Source: a virus. From it: a DNA stretch of 46,437 bases. The position numbers were made by a program, and so were the translations under genes. Under the pieces are notes generated by a model. It was not told the origin of the DNA. It did no database searches and worked only from the letters and a program-made list of their open reading frames with translations. Location: IMG/VR virus record IMGVR_UViG_3300022890_000037, positions 1-46,437 of that record; one strand, 5' to 3'. Positions 18,601 through 24,986 of this stretch are shown here, piece by piece. Position 1 is the stretch's first letter; each line of letters begins with the position of its first letter.

Positions 18601-19418
18601 ACTCTGTCATAAGGCTTGCCAAGAGTGGCTTCTGTGGATACAGGGTCTAGTCGCATCGTTCCAAACGATTCTAAGAGCGCTTTAGCATCATCCGGACTCA
18701 GAGTCACGTAATTGGCTTTCGTGCCGTCAGAGGCTTCCTTGGGTAGTAGCTTTTGAAGATTACGTGTTACCATAGTTCCGGAACTTGCCAGCCTGTTGGT
18801 ATTGAGCAATTCAGTGCCCCACATCTCCTCTATTTTCTTATCAGGGATACCCATGGATCTGAGAATAGGATAAAGCCTTGCATTGACATTACCCTTACGA
18901 ATATTAAATACACCAGTCTCTGGGTCGATCTCCATCTTAAACTGGGAACCTGTACCTTGTTCTACATTAACATGGGCCTCATATAATCCATTAGCCTTTA
19001 CCCGCGAGTAAACACCCGGGTTTAGGCGCAGCACGTGTCCAATAGTCATCTCATGGCCATTACGGATATAAGTACCACGTGGAGTAATATAAGGAACATT
19101 AAGTAAAGTAACTTTCTTAGTCTGGCTTACTGGTTTGCCTGTGAGTTTATCGGTAAGTGTCCATCTACCCTTAAGTCTACGACCTAGGCTTCTACCTTTT
19201 AGGATTGCTTCTTTCTGCTCCTTTAGGGAATAACTATCCGGGCCATCGTAATCCACTTCATCTACAGCTAGAGTATAATCATCATTCTCTAAAGGGAAAC
19301 GTTGCGATACAGCAGCTTTGACATTATCCATTGTGGCGTTTCTTATGCCATCAAAATCTAAAATGTCATACCTGTACGTAGGTTGCTTCTTTAATTCCGA
19401 TAAAAATGTTTGGGTCAT
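12681..19418 (-). CDS. RNA polymerase beta fused to beta' N-terminal part (RpoB-RpoC1-like), two inteins
   Basis: The precursor has 2245 residues and splices to about 1463. Beta landmarks: SLGSNMVPF...LLMG | SKYATQALPLVNREAAL (bacterial MGSNMQRQAVP region, intein after residue 523), NYEDAIVISE, and VGDKM | SNRYGSKGVVAEV (bacterial GDKMAGRHGNKGV, intein after 1208). Beta' begins near residue 1805 with TFETNTYRPIDGGLFGKDVFGP. The N-terminal beta' zinc ribbon that normally follows is missing. Later come FMLDRIPVLPPKYRP, RPVILNRAPSLHKFS and the catalytic NMDFDGD (D2153-D2157), which binds the active-site magnesium. The protein ends about 90 residues later, at a point matching E. coli beta' before TTVGR. 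The remainder is the gene at 8093-11071. The start overlaps the upstream gene by four bases. Placement among head genes suggests a virion-packaged or late polymerase (inference). Confidence 0.97.
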   Translation of the reverse strand: MTQTFLSELKKQPTYRYDILDFDGIRNATMDNVKAAVSQRFPLENDDYTLAVDEVDYDGPDSYSLKEQKEAILKGRSLGRRLKGRWTLTDKLTGKPVSQTKKVTLLNVPYITPRGTYIRNGHEMTIGHVLRLNPGVYSRVKANGLYEAHVNVEQGTGSQFKMEIDPETGVFNIRKGNVNARLYPILRSMGIPDKKIEEMWGTELLNTNRLASSGTMVTRNLQKLLPKEASDGTKANYVTLSPDDAKALLESFGTMRLDPVSTEATLGKPYDRVSPDMLLGTSDKLLRLAKGTSKADNRDSMQFQKVYGPAEIFAERIVKDGGRLGRALLWKATNKKNLDFMSSGALNAHVDGVFNESKLAQYIDGSSPFDAIDSATRITRLGEGGLSSQRLASDEMRLVQNSFKGYIDPIRSPESLAVGLQMFMTQNTRKGHDGLLYTQLFNPRTGKKEWVDSKTAATANIATSEYMDTKDPYIPLVGGERGVHIAPRKDVDYYLSDDNNMFSLGSNMVPFKGGVKGMRLLMGCLAPDTNIIIKKADNSIFYGHIENYEWHQGDQAHSVDQTTGKTTWRGVERLVPNYNKIDMLEVKLKSGRKLTTTVNHKWVTMSEQGTLEKITAQNLVMGTPIPREGWLDFPMEEGITSVTIGKGAKHNSFSGFEMELTEGVGYMLGLYTAEGWLQGDRGHGYGTTSWAVDRPELQKRLCAVLDDLDLKYKIRRNGADPHKKVVVNHSGFARWLHANLETGSYKKKVAGLILQAPLGCREGFIAGFFDGDGTVMDRRGYARLITGVRSYDLIEGLSNLFSTLQIDTVVRETTALDKPIYLLEVRSQHLHKVPVLTHNEKAKRMSTLKLWSGKKNIDYIPMYKDLHASVLQRSTRKEHFRHRAYVNQHTKQSLQERISSEECIWLDSEIRWDSVVGIKDVDPVAITYDLDLNDHTFSVGQGIFVHNSKYATQALPLVNREAALTRSADGTGTGSVERLAGKYTGAVQAPKAGVVKQVRKDKIIVEYIDGEQAEHELYDNFPANQKGYLRSHAEVKAGDTFKKGQALASSNYTANDGVFAGGLNLRTAFMNFKGSNYEDAIVISEAAAKRLTSEHMYNTKLPKEKHLSTDTKRYVNMFPGKYTADQFDKMDPNGMIKTGSVVDKGDPLILGIRENQPSPGTAGRRTFTDVSEKWEHDYPGVITDVVTGRENHTVFSRANVPMKVGDKMCYSEDTDLLTSKGWKNITTVTLADELATLDPDTKNIQYINPSALHSYDHSGSMHVVETTQVSLCVTEEHKHYAALRKGKEARWEYGLHKASDLYGKKYRLEKTGKWKGIHQDTFKLPPVVMGVGRTMKLVEGPEVSIEAYLTIMGIYLSDGNSVWQPSSGSYGFDISQTKGNNKYILQKAFTRLGVKWCEGSHSEKIRVYSKHWASYLKQFGKAPEKYIPDNILTLSPDLLAIFYEWFMFGDGHRTQAGHGITTVSSRLAGDWQRLCLHMGMSATVRLTDKGGPRIICGRNCFAKPSYTVSTYRYKNQPTINHGHAKTQKGQTEYWDENYSGKVYCPEMPFNHIVYTRRNGKTVWSGNSNRYGSKGVVAEVVPDNQMPLDKKGKPFEILMSPLSVVSRTNPAQLIEVAYGKIAQKRGKAIDLPAFMTEDAAEKAMADLKENGLSDTDDLLDPETGKTIPKVFNGMAYYYKLKHTAESKESGRGTAGYTMDNVPASGGYEGSKRLGGLETSALIGHSVMEVLKDAKIVKGQANDEFWRAFKFGKTPTMPGTPLVHSKFFEHLKGAGINVRKGKSSIDIFGMNNDDVGRLSQGRQVKSADTFETNTYRPIDGGLFGKDVFGPDGNQWGYIPLDEPIPNPVMADSLRRSLDMTLKDFEAVAEGRKELNGDTGGNALKKALGKIDLTREVKYAMEDIKRSTGTRRDNAIKKYRALASIKLQKMHPKDFMLDRIPVLPPKYRPITSVDGMTMVADANYLYKALIDANKDFKDAREQLPDDMLGDARAQIYRGFKAITGLHDPDGIKLQQKNVGGLLKWVFGKSSPKYGAFQRRVVGSAVDMVGRGTVTPNPALKLNQIGLPEEQAWNIYEPFVVKALIQGGYKATDAVKMTAEKHPAAYSLLQKAVEERPVILNRAPSLHKFSLMGFWPVLTKGSTIQVSPSIVGPFNMDFDGDAANFHVPVSRKAAQEVASKMMPEQNLLDIKDFKAHYKPMREYLQGLNIATRQKPGPPVKVFKSKADAKEAYRKGEIDVDDPIRIVDKS
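14721..15794 (-). mobile_element. Intein with LAGLIDADG endonuclease at the beta GDKM site
   Basis: This 358-residue insertion spans residues 1209-1566. It starts CYSEDTDLLTSKGWKNIT and ends RRNGKTVWSGN, with Ser1567 as the +1 residue. The block B motif is TEEH. The endonuclease motifs are LTIMGIYLSDGNS and FYEWFMFGDGHRT, both keeping an acidic residue. The last two residues are Gly-Asn, without the usual penultimate His; the RRNGK-x-VWxGN ending is one I recall from other phage and bacterial inteins. The host site GDKM/NRYGSKGV is one of the most conserved parts of beta. Confidence 0.93.
16578..17849 (-). mobile_element. Intein with LAGLIDADG endonuclease in the beta rifampicin-pocket region
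   Basis: This 424-residue insertion spans residues 524-947. It starts CLAPDTNIIIKKADNSIFYG and ends DHTFSVGQGIFVHN, with Ser948 as the +1 residue. Block B is TTVNH. The endonuclease motifs are VGYMLGLYTAEGWL and FIAGFFDGDGTV, both with acidic residues. Block F is AITYDLDLNDHTFSVGQG. All splicing residues are standard (Cys1, His-Asn, Ser+1). It splits the sequence equivalent to bacterial MGSNMQRQAVP. Confidence 0.94.
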
Positions 19419-20503
19419 AGTAATGCCATTGTTCTGTCCGACTTATCTTTGTTGAGACCTGAGACAGGCATGTCTACAGGGGTCTCTTCGATTTTGGACG
19501 GTAAACTATGGCTTACTGCTGATTGTGGGCTACCCAGGTGTTTGTTAAGGTTCTGTTCGAGCGCTGGTGCTATTGGAGCTATTGATATAGGAGTTTTACG
19601 CTGTTCTCTCATCTTTAACTCTTTAAGAGCCTGCTGCATTTCGCTGTACTCTGCTCTCTGTGGATCTTCTCCGTCGAAATATCGTTTCGTAAGTACACCA
19701 CTACTCGCTGCAACACTTAGCATAACTAATGCTGCCATAGATTTAATTGCATTTTTAGCTGAATCCTCAAGGGCTTGTTTAGGTATAGGAGATACCTGCC
19801 CGTCTGCGCTCATCTCTTGTCCAGGTGGTACAGGAGGTGGTAGCTCATCTGGATCTAGGCCCCGTGCTCTCATTAATTTAGTATAGTTGGCCTTATCTAA
19901 TTTATTACTAAGCTCATCAATGTCAGTGTCTAGTTCACTTTTACGATTACGCTCTAATATTTTATCAACACCTTGATATCCTATCATACCGCCGCCTATC
20001 ATCATGGATAAAGGAACTATAGCTTTGAGCCATGGGCTGATATCGACGCCGCCTGTATCAGGCTTGGGTTCTTCTTTGACAGCTTCTTCCGCAGACTTAT
20101 CGATGCCTATGCCCTGCTGGGCCTGCTCTTCTGCTAAATCATCTAAGTAGGGGTCTGGTGAGAATATAGGATTAGTAGCGCCTACGGTCGCCTCACGTGA
20201 GTCTGTTCTAAGTGTTTTGTCTAGCTCTTTATCCTGCGATGTATGCATGATGTACCGAGCCAATGCTGCTAGAGCCATAGCTGTACCACCTGTTGCCATA
20301 CCATGAAACAGATTCTTATCAAAAGATGCATTACCTGTAAAGGGTATTGGAGGGTTATCCCTATACTTAGCCTTCATATTCTCAATAAACTCGGGTATAA
20401 AGTATTTAGAACCCGGCAGTACTGATGCCCACGGATTCAGTGCGAGATTCGCGAGTGTACCGGGAGTCATCTCTGATGTGGACTCGGCTTGTTTCTTTAT
20501 CAT
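19415..20503 (-). CDS. Tagged multi-pass membrane protein upstream of RNA polymerase
   Basis: This 362-residue protein begins MIKKQAESTSEMTPGTLANL, so the tag signal IKKQA sits at the very start; IDKSA and IPKQA occur later. Three hydrophobic segments are visible: GMATGGTAMALAALARYIM near residue 75, WLKAIVPLSMMIGGGMIGY near 160, and SMAALVMLSVAASSGVL near 255. The regions between are acidic and Pro-rich. It overlaps the polymerase gene and the upstream gene by four bases each, so its translation is coupled to the polymerase. No family is recognised. A membrane-active virion protein is an inference. Confidence 0.8.
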   Translation of the reverse strand: MIKKQAESTSEMTPGTLANLALNPWASVLPGSKYFIPEFIENMKAKYRDNPPIPFTGNASFDKNLFHGMATGGTAMALAALARYIMHTSQDKELDKTLRTDSREATVGATNPIFSPDPYLDDLAEEQAQQGIGIDKSAEEAVKEEPKPDTGGVDISPWLKAIVPLSMMIGGGMIGYQGVDKILERNRKSELDTDIDELSNKLDKANYTKLMRARGLDPDELPPPVPPGQEMSADGQVSPIPKQALEDSAKNAIKSMAALVMLSVAASSGVLTKRYFDGEDPQRAEYSEMQQALKELKMREQRKTPISIAPIAPALEQNLNKHLGSPQSAVSHSLPSKIEETPVDMPVSGLNKDKSDRTMALL

Positions 20504-20835
20504 TTTTCAGGTTCTCCCAGTGGACTGTACCAGTAGTCTATCCATCGTACTAAAGCTACCCAATGCTTTTCATCAGGTATGTACTCCATTTTCTCATAGG
20601 ATTGTTGTGCGTGGCCATCCTGTATTTTTTGACATACTTCTTCATATTCTTTAAGCTGTTTCTCATCAGACAGCTCAAACCGTTTGACGTATAATACCGT
20701 GTTCAACTTCATGAAGTCTTCGGGCTTATCCGTCTTCTTCAGATTGATTGGAACACCTCTATATGGTATTCCCTCGAAGTCCCCTGTTATCTTGATAGAT
20801 GTGGGTTCTTCTACCTCCTTAATTGTGTCACTCAT
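20500..20835 (-). CDS. Unknown small soluble protein, 111 aa
   Basis: The protein begins MSDTIKEVEEPTSIKITGDF and is acidic, with Trp/Tyr-rich sequence near the C-terminus (HWVALVRWIDYWYSPLGEP). It has no tag, membrane segment or cysteine cluster, unlike the neighbours on both sides. Four-base overlaps at each end place it firmly in the coupled gene string between portal and RNA polymerase. It could be a chaperone or assembly factor for the neighbouring membrane proteins, but the sequence does not show this. Confidence 0.75.
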   Translation of the reverse strand: MSDTIKEVEEPTSIKITGDFEGIPYRGVPINLKKTDKPEDFMKLNTVLYVKRFELSDEKQLKEYEEVCQKIQDGHAQQSYEKMEYIPDEKHWVALVRWIDYWYSPLGEPEK

Positions 20836-21167
20836 ATATGTAAACTCTTAGGTTTGGGAGCCCCAGGTAAACTCTGTTCTTTTAACTGAGAGAGCTGTTC
20901 CTCGCGATTAGACCTCGACAGTTCACTCTGCAATTTATCCCGAAGGAAAGCTTTTTGTACGTTCTTAACATCTCTCTTACCTGGAGAGGTGAGTTTAGAC
21001 GCGACATAACCTCCGGTTCCTCCTGCTAGTGCAGCTAGAGCGAGCCCCATGGACATAGCCTGTCCTGAGAGTGCTTCTCCAGATGTATAAGCTATATATA
21101 AGGCTGCTAATGGATTAACCGCCTCTTTATGCATATAGTTACAATATTGTTCTATTGGTTTTGACAT
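20832..21167 (-). CDS. Tagged small membrane protein, 111 aa
   Basis: The N-terminus MSKPIEQYCNYMHKEAVNPL carries the tag ending MHKEA. The continuation LAALYIAYTSGEALSGQAM resembles the protein at 7819-8091 (DPLTGLYQAYTKGG...GKAM), so these are probably paralogues over about 30 residues. One Gly/Ala membrane segment follows (GLALAALAGGTGGYVASKL), then a charged helical tail. The start follows the stop of the 279-aa gene with no gap (TAA at 21168-21170 followed by the ATG). It is part of the set of tagged Gly-zipper proteins. Confidence 0.78.
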   Translation of the reverse strand: MSKPIEQYCNYMHKEAVNPLAALYIAYTSGEALSGQAMSMGLALAALAGGTGGYVASKLTSPGKRDVKNVQKAFLRDKLQSELSRSNREEQLSQLKEQSLPGAPKPKSLHI

Positions 21168-22007
21168 TTAAATTACTCCTGTATTCTTTAACATACCTGC
21201 TAAGGCACCTGTTGCTGACAGTGTTTGGGTGACTGCCTGTGGTGCACTTAATACTTTACCCATTGTATTGGCTAGAAGATAACCTGCGCCTGCTCCGAAC
21301 CCGGCCCGTAGTGCGCCTCGTGCGAGATCCCCTGTGGAGATCATACCTGATTTACCTTCCCCAGCATTCTCAAATGGTTTGCTGGCATTGATCTTCTCTT
21401 TACCATTAAGATACTTGTCTCCCCATATAAGGTCAAGCGAGTAATCAACAGGAATACCAGGATGGTCGTGTAAAGGATTCATATAAGCTGCATTGTAGCC
21501 TGCTTCTTTAGCCATCTGTTGCTTCTGAAGATAGTTAGGCGGTATCTTTGGGATAGCGTCCTTCCTCTTATTAAACTCGTCTGGAGACATCGTACCATCG
21601 TCAGGCCACTTGTGATCCCAGGTTAGAAGGCTCTTAAGCCCTCCACTGTCTGGCTGCACTGACTTAGGTACATAATTGTGTGCTAAAGACCCACCTGCTG
21701 CTAGTAAACCTAAGATAGTAGCTAGGCGACCTCTGAAGTCTCCTGCATTGTTTACCTTAGCTAATTCAGCTTGGATCTGTTCAGGTGACTGCCTTAGTAG
21801 TCTACCTTTTAAATTTGTGAGCCCTCTAGCCATTGGTCTAGCCATGAAGTAAGCAGGCAAAGCAACAGCTGCTCCTGTGGCAAGTGCGGACCCTAGTGGA
21901 TTCCCAGTCATCTTGCGCCATGTCTTAGGAATAGATGCTAAGTCGAATTTACCGACTTGGTCCAACATATCATCCACAAATGCTTCTTTTGCTAACCTAT
22001 CATCCAT
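21168..22007 (-). CDS. Tagged membrane protein, 279 aa
   Basis: The protein begins MDDRLAKEAFVDDMLDQVGK, with the LAKEA tag at residues 5-9 and a second MAKEA near residue 165. Hydrophobic Gly/Ala segments are at about residues 37-60 (LGSALATGAAVALPAYFMARPM), 95-110 (LATILGLLAAGGSLAH) and 225-265 (GALRAGFGAGAGYLLANTMG and beyond). Its ATG overlaps the stop of the upstream gene as TAATG. No family is recognised. The shared tag and glycine-zipper character group it with the putative internal virion proteins. Confidence 0.8.
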   Translation of the reverse strand: MDDRLAKEAFVDDMLDQVGKFDLASIPKTWRKMTGNPLGSALATGAAVALPAYFMARPMARGLTNLKGRLLRQSPEQIQAELAKVNNAGDFRGRLATILGLLAAGGSLAHNYVPKSVQPDSGGLKSLLTWDHKWPDDGTMSPDEFNKRKDAIPKIPPNYLQKQQMAKEAGYNAAYMNPLHDHPGIPVDYSLDLIWGDKYLNGKEKINASKPFENAGEGKSGMISTGDLARGALRAGFGAGAGYLLANTMGKVLSAPQAVTQTLSATGALAGMLKNTGVI

Positions 22008-22831
22008 TATGCTCTACCTCTGAAGTTATAGCCTCTAAAGTTTTTATTAGCCCACCACGGTGAGGGTGCTTGTGGTTGTTGCTGCTGTTGTTGGGCTTGT
22101 TGTTGCCCGCCTGACATCATGAGGGTTGTGAGTAATAGACCTAATCCACCTACGCCGATACCTGCTGCAATTAACCACTCTTTATTCTTAGCCCAGAAGG
22201 CTGCTAAAGCTTCTTGCTGCTGTTGCTTTACAGCGGCTGGTATATTGGCGGCTACTGACTTATCTACAATTCCTCTATTAATAGCACTTGAACCCCACGT
22301 ACTGGGATTCCAGAGGGAGCCGGGTGTAAACCCTGCCTGCCGGGCTGCTTCTCCGTCAGGGTTGGCTTTGATATCTTTTAATAGGGCATCCATTTCCGTT
22401 GCTTTCCTATTCTGAGACCCTGTTGCCCATCCTAGAAACTTATCAAACGTGCTGTCTTCTTTTCCTAGGTGCTTGCCCATACGACTAGCAACGCCTGATG
22501 TGTATCGTGACTGGGCGGGGGTTGTAAGTGAAACTTTGGATTGAGCTCTGAAGGGTTTATCAACACGGGCTACGCGTTCACGTTTTGCTTTGAGCTGGTC
22601 CATAGAAAGACCTGCATCAGAAGATGATATAAGGTTTCCCTGTTCTCTGGCCTGGGCGGCCGATGGAGCAGCGCGCTGCATCTGCCACTGAGCCTTTGCT
22701 CTGCCTTTGAGGGCATCCAATGCACCCGGTTTATCATCACCATATATACCCTTAGCGGCTTTTATAGTGTCATCTGTGTAACCAGGTCCTGCCTGTTTAT
22801 TCATATATTCAACAAATTGAATGCTGTTCAT
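22007..22831 (-). CDS. Tagged protein with one membrane segment and Gln-rich tail, next to portal
   Basis: The protein has 274 residues and begins MNSIQFVEYMNKQAGPGYTD, with the tag signal MNKQA at residues 10-14. The central part is basic and polar. A single hydrophobic segment (WLIAAGIGVGGLGLLLTTLM) is followed by a Gln-rich run and a Trp/Asn/Arg-rich end. The position immediately downstream of the portal would suit an internal core or ejection protein. The family is not recognised. Confidence 0.8.
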   Translation of the reverse strand: MNSIQFVEYMNKQAGPGYTDDTIKAAKGIYGDDKPGALDALKGRAKAQWQMQRAAPSAAQAREQGNLISSSDAGLSMDQLKAKRERVARVDKPFRAQSKVSLTTPAQSRYTSGVASRMGKHLGKEDSTFDKFLGWATGSQNRKATEMDALLKDIKANPDGEAARQAGFTPGSLWNPSTWGSSAINRGIVDKSVAANIPAAVKQQQQEALAAFWAKNKEWLIAAGIGVGGLGLLLTTLMMSGGQQQAQQQQQQPQAPSPWWANKNFRGYNFRGRA

Positions 22832-22896
22832 AGTTTTACTCCTACATATTTATACTATTAATATAACCTCAGAAAGCACTATTGGCCATTCCGTGA

Positions 22897-24795
22897 TTAC
22901 ATAGCACCGCCGCCTTGTGACGCTTGTTGCTTAGCTTGGGCTAGGGCGTTTGATTTAACACCCTGCTCCATGTCTGATATCATTTGCTTAACTTGAGCGT
23001 GTAATGTAGGATTGCTCTTCTTGAGATTAGTGAGCTCATTACGTCTAGTTGTTGGGTCCATAGACATAATCTGCTGAGCTGTCTGCTCAGCTTGTGCCAT
23101 CATATCATCCATAGAAGGTGTACCACCGCCCATAGGAGCTGCTCCTGCTGGAGGCATAGGTGCTGCGCCTACTGGTCCGCCTGCAGGTGGTGCTCCACCT
23201 TCTGCGCCCGGAGGCATACCCATATTCTGAGCTGCTGCGTCTGGAGGAATAGTAGCCATCTGCTCCGTGAGCATCATAGTCTGTTCATCCTTCTTCTGTT
23301 CTTCGCGCATTAACTCGTTCATAATACGGTCTTCTTCGATGATCTGTTCGCGTTCACGGTCCATATCAATACCGAATGCTTTAAGGGCTGTACGGTTAGA
23401 GATGACTTTAGCGCTAGCTAGATTAAGCTTAACTTGTTTACCCATTTCGTCTTCAACAATACTAGTACGTTCAAGTTTTCCGGTAATGTTACCTTCCCAT
23501 CCCATGATACGACCGCACTGGACTAGAAACCAACCTAACCAGTCGTCAAGCATAGTGGTATAATGCGTCCAAGTCTTTTCGAACATACGAAGAGAGATTG
23601 GAGGACCACTGCCTCCCATAGTGATAGACCCACGATAGAACTCTTGTGGAACACCCATACTAGTTAACAGTACGTCTTGTGCTCTGTCAATAAGTTCAAC
23701 AGGTACCAGTGATTTAGCTTCTCCACCGATTGCCTGATATTCTAGAGGGAATGGTAATGTATGCCAAGAAGTCGGGTCCTGGCGATGCTGTTTGACCATA
23801 CGTCTTACAGCTCCCATAAAGTTACCCATGTTATTAGATAACATAGGATCTGTTTTTGAAGCGCCCCCAGTTGTCGGAGGAGTCAGAACTCTGAATGGTA
23901 CGATGTAATCCATCGCAATCGCCTCATTAAATCTCTCAAGTATTTGGAGGTGAACAACTTGTGAGAAGTTAGACATAAACAGAGGTAAGCCCCAACCCTT
24001 CAACATAGGGACAAGATTTGCTGCAGTATTACATTTTAGATGATAAAATGTTTCCTTATTAAACTTAAATGGCCTGTCGTTCTTAACAGACTCTATAAGT
24101 TCCCACGGCATAGAACGTATAAACACAGGGTCACCGTCCTTGATACGTCTTTTCTCTTCCGCCGGGATCTCATAGTAGTAATCGGATTCACCAGTGATAG
24201 AGCAATGTTTAATAGAAACATACTGAGGTGCCCATCTAATGATTTTAATTTTTGAATGCTTACTGACACCGCTGGCATCAATGCGTCTAAAGGTTTGTGC
24301 TTTCATTTTACACTGAGGACAGTCCCCTACAAAGCTATAATCTTTCCACTTGTAGTCTTCATCTAACTTCAGTGTTTCAAGAGGTCGGGATAGTCCACAA
24401 TCTTTATTAGGACATACCAAGGACCGCCTTAACGGTACTGATACTGATGTGAAGCTGTTACCATAGGCGATTACATCATCACCTACCTGCCCAAGCTGGT
24501 CCAGTATATTCATCTGTTCCATTAGGAAGGTTTGGTATTTCTTACGTGTGTCATGGCTTAGGTCGTCCCCTGTCAGGTCTATGTCGTTAAGGAAGTAACG
24601 AACACATTTTTTAATGGCCTGAGAATAGATCCCATTACGTAACCATAGCCTGTCTGCCCAATAGAATACTTCCTGTACTGTGGATGGGTAGATAATGTTC
24701 GAGAAGCTCATGAACGGGTCAGGGAAGTCAATGATCCTGCTGTTCAACGGGAATTTAGTTGAGTACATCTTTGTTGTGTCTCCATAATTGTTCAC
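22897..24795 (-). CDS. Portal protein
   Basis: The portal forms the twelve-fold ring at the capsid vertex through which DNA enters and leaves. The 632-residue protein shows portal-type features: an N-terminal region with YWADRLWLRNGIYSQAIKK, the DDVIAYGNSFTSV strand, the MGVPQEFYRGSITMGGSG motif near residue 400 and a long charged helix with MDREREQIIEEDRIMNELM. A four-cysteine insertion (CPNKDCG...GDCPQC, about residues 128-161) looks like a zinc ribbon. The C-terminus is Pro/Met/Gly-rich and then Gln/Ala-rich. The longest start is GTG 24795 with GGAG four bases upstream; ATG 24768 is an alternative. It lacks hydrophobic-x-K-x-A sites, in contrast to neighbouring genes. Confidence 0.85.
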   Translation of the reverse strand: MNNYGDTTKMYSTKFPLNSRIIDFPDPFMSFSNIIYPSTVQEVFYWADRLWLRNGIYSQAIKKCVRYFLNDIDLTGDDLSHDTRKKYQTFLMEQMNILDQLGQVGDDVIAYGNSFTSVSVPLRRSLVCPNKDCGLSRPLETLKLDEDYKWKDYSFVGDCPQCKMKAQTFRRIDASGVSKHSKIKIIRWAPQYVSIKHCSITGESDYYYEIPAEEKRRIKDGDPVFIRSMPWELIESVKNDRPFKFNKETFYHLKCNTAANLVPMLKGWGLPLFMSNFSQVVHLQILERFNEAIAMDYIVPFRVLTPPTTGGASKTDPMLSNNMGNFMGAVRRMVKQHRQDPTSWHTLPFPLEYQAIGGEAKSLVPVELIDRAQDVLLTSMGVPQEFYRGSITMGGSGPPISLRMFEKTWTHYTTMLDDWLGWFLVQCGRIMGWEGNITGKLERTSIVEDEMGKQVKLNLASAKVISNRTALKAFGIDMDREREQIIEEDRIMNELMREEQKKDEQTMMLTEQMATIPPDAAAQNMGMPPGAEGGAPPAGGPVGAAPMPPAGAAPMGGGTPSMDDMMAQAEQTAQQIMSMDPTTRRNELTNLKKSNPTLHAQVKQMISDMEQGVKSNALAQAKQQASQGGGAM

Positions 24796-24952
24796 TCATC
24801 TCCGCGGCAGCTTTAAGACCGAAGTCCGAGCCACTTGATGCAGTTTTCTCATGGGAGTGCGCATTGCACAGTGGGGGACTTGAGTCCTCTTCCGCCTCGT
24901 GCGAACAACCAGAGATTGAACAGATAATACGTTGTTTACTTATTTTTTCCAT
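24755..24952 (-). CDS. Small zinc-finger-like protein, 65 aa, overlapping the portal start
   Basis: The protein starts MEKISKQRIICSISGCSHEA and continues to LCNAHS, giving a C-x4-C...C-x2-H cluster typical of small phage zinc proteins. It overlaps the portal gene by 41 bases, or 14 if the portal starts at its internal ATG. No ribosome site precedes ATG 24952. A promoter-like TTGAAT/TATAGT pair lies directly upstream, so the mRNA could be leaderless. The cysteine pattern makes it more than a chance frame, but expression is unproven. Confidence 0.5.
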   Translation of the reverse strand: MEKISKQRIICSISGCSHEAEEDSSPPLCNAHSHEKTASSGSDFGLKAAAEMSEQLWRHNKDVLN

Positions 24953-24957
24953 ACAGT

Positions 24958-24986
24958 ACTATAGTTTAATACTCGGTTGTATTCAA
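24958..24986 (-). promoter_or_regulatory. Candidate sigma70-type promoter before the portal gene
   Basis: On the minus strand TTGAAT (24981-24986) is followed after 17 bases by TATAGT (24958-24963). The predicted start of transcription falls at or next to ATG 24952. It overlaps the stop of the upstream gene. Confidence 0.4.

Noticed and set aside
8093-19418. Host-derived cyanobacterial polymerase because of the rpoC1/rpoC2-like split
   Set aside because: The split is slightly different, beta is fused, zinc and trigger-loop features differ, and the context is phage head genes.
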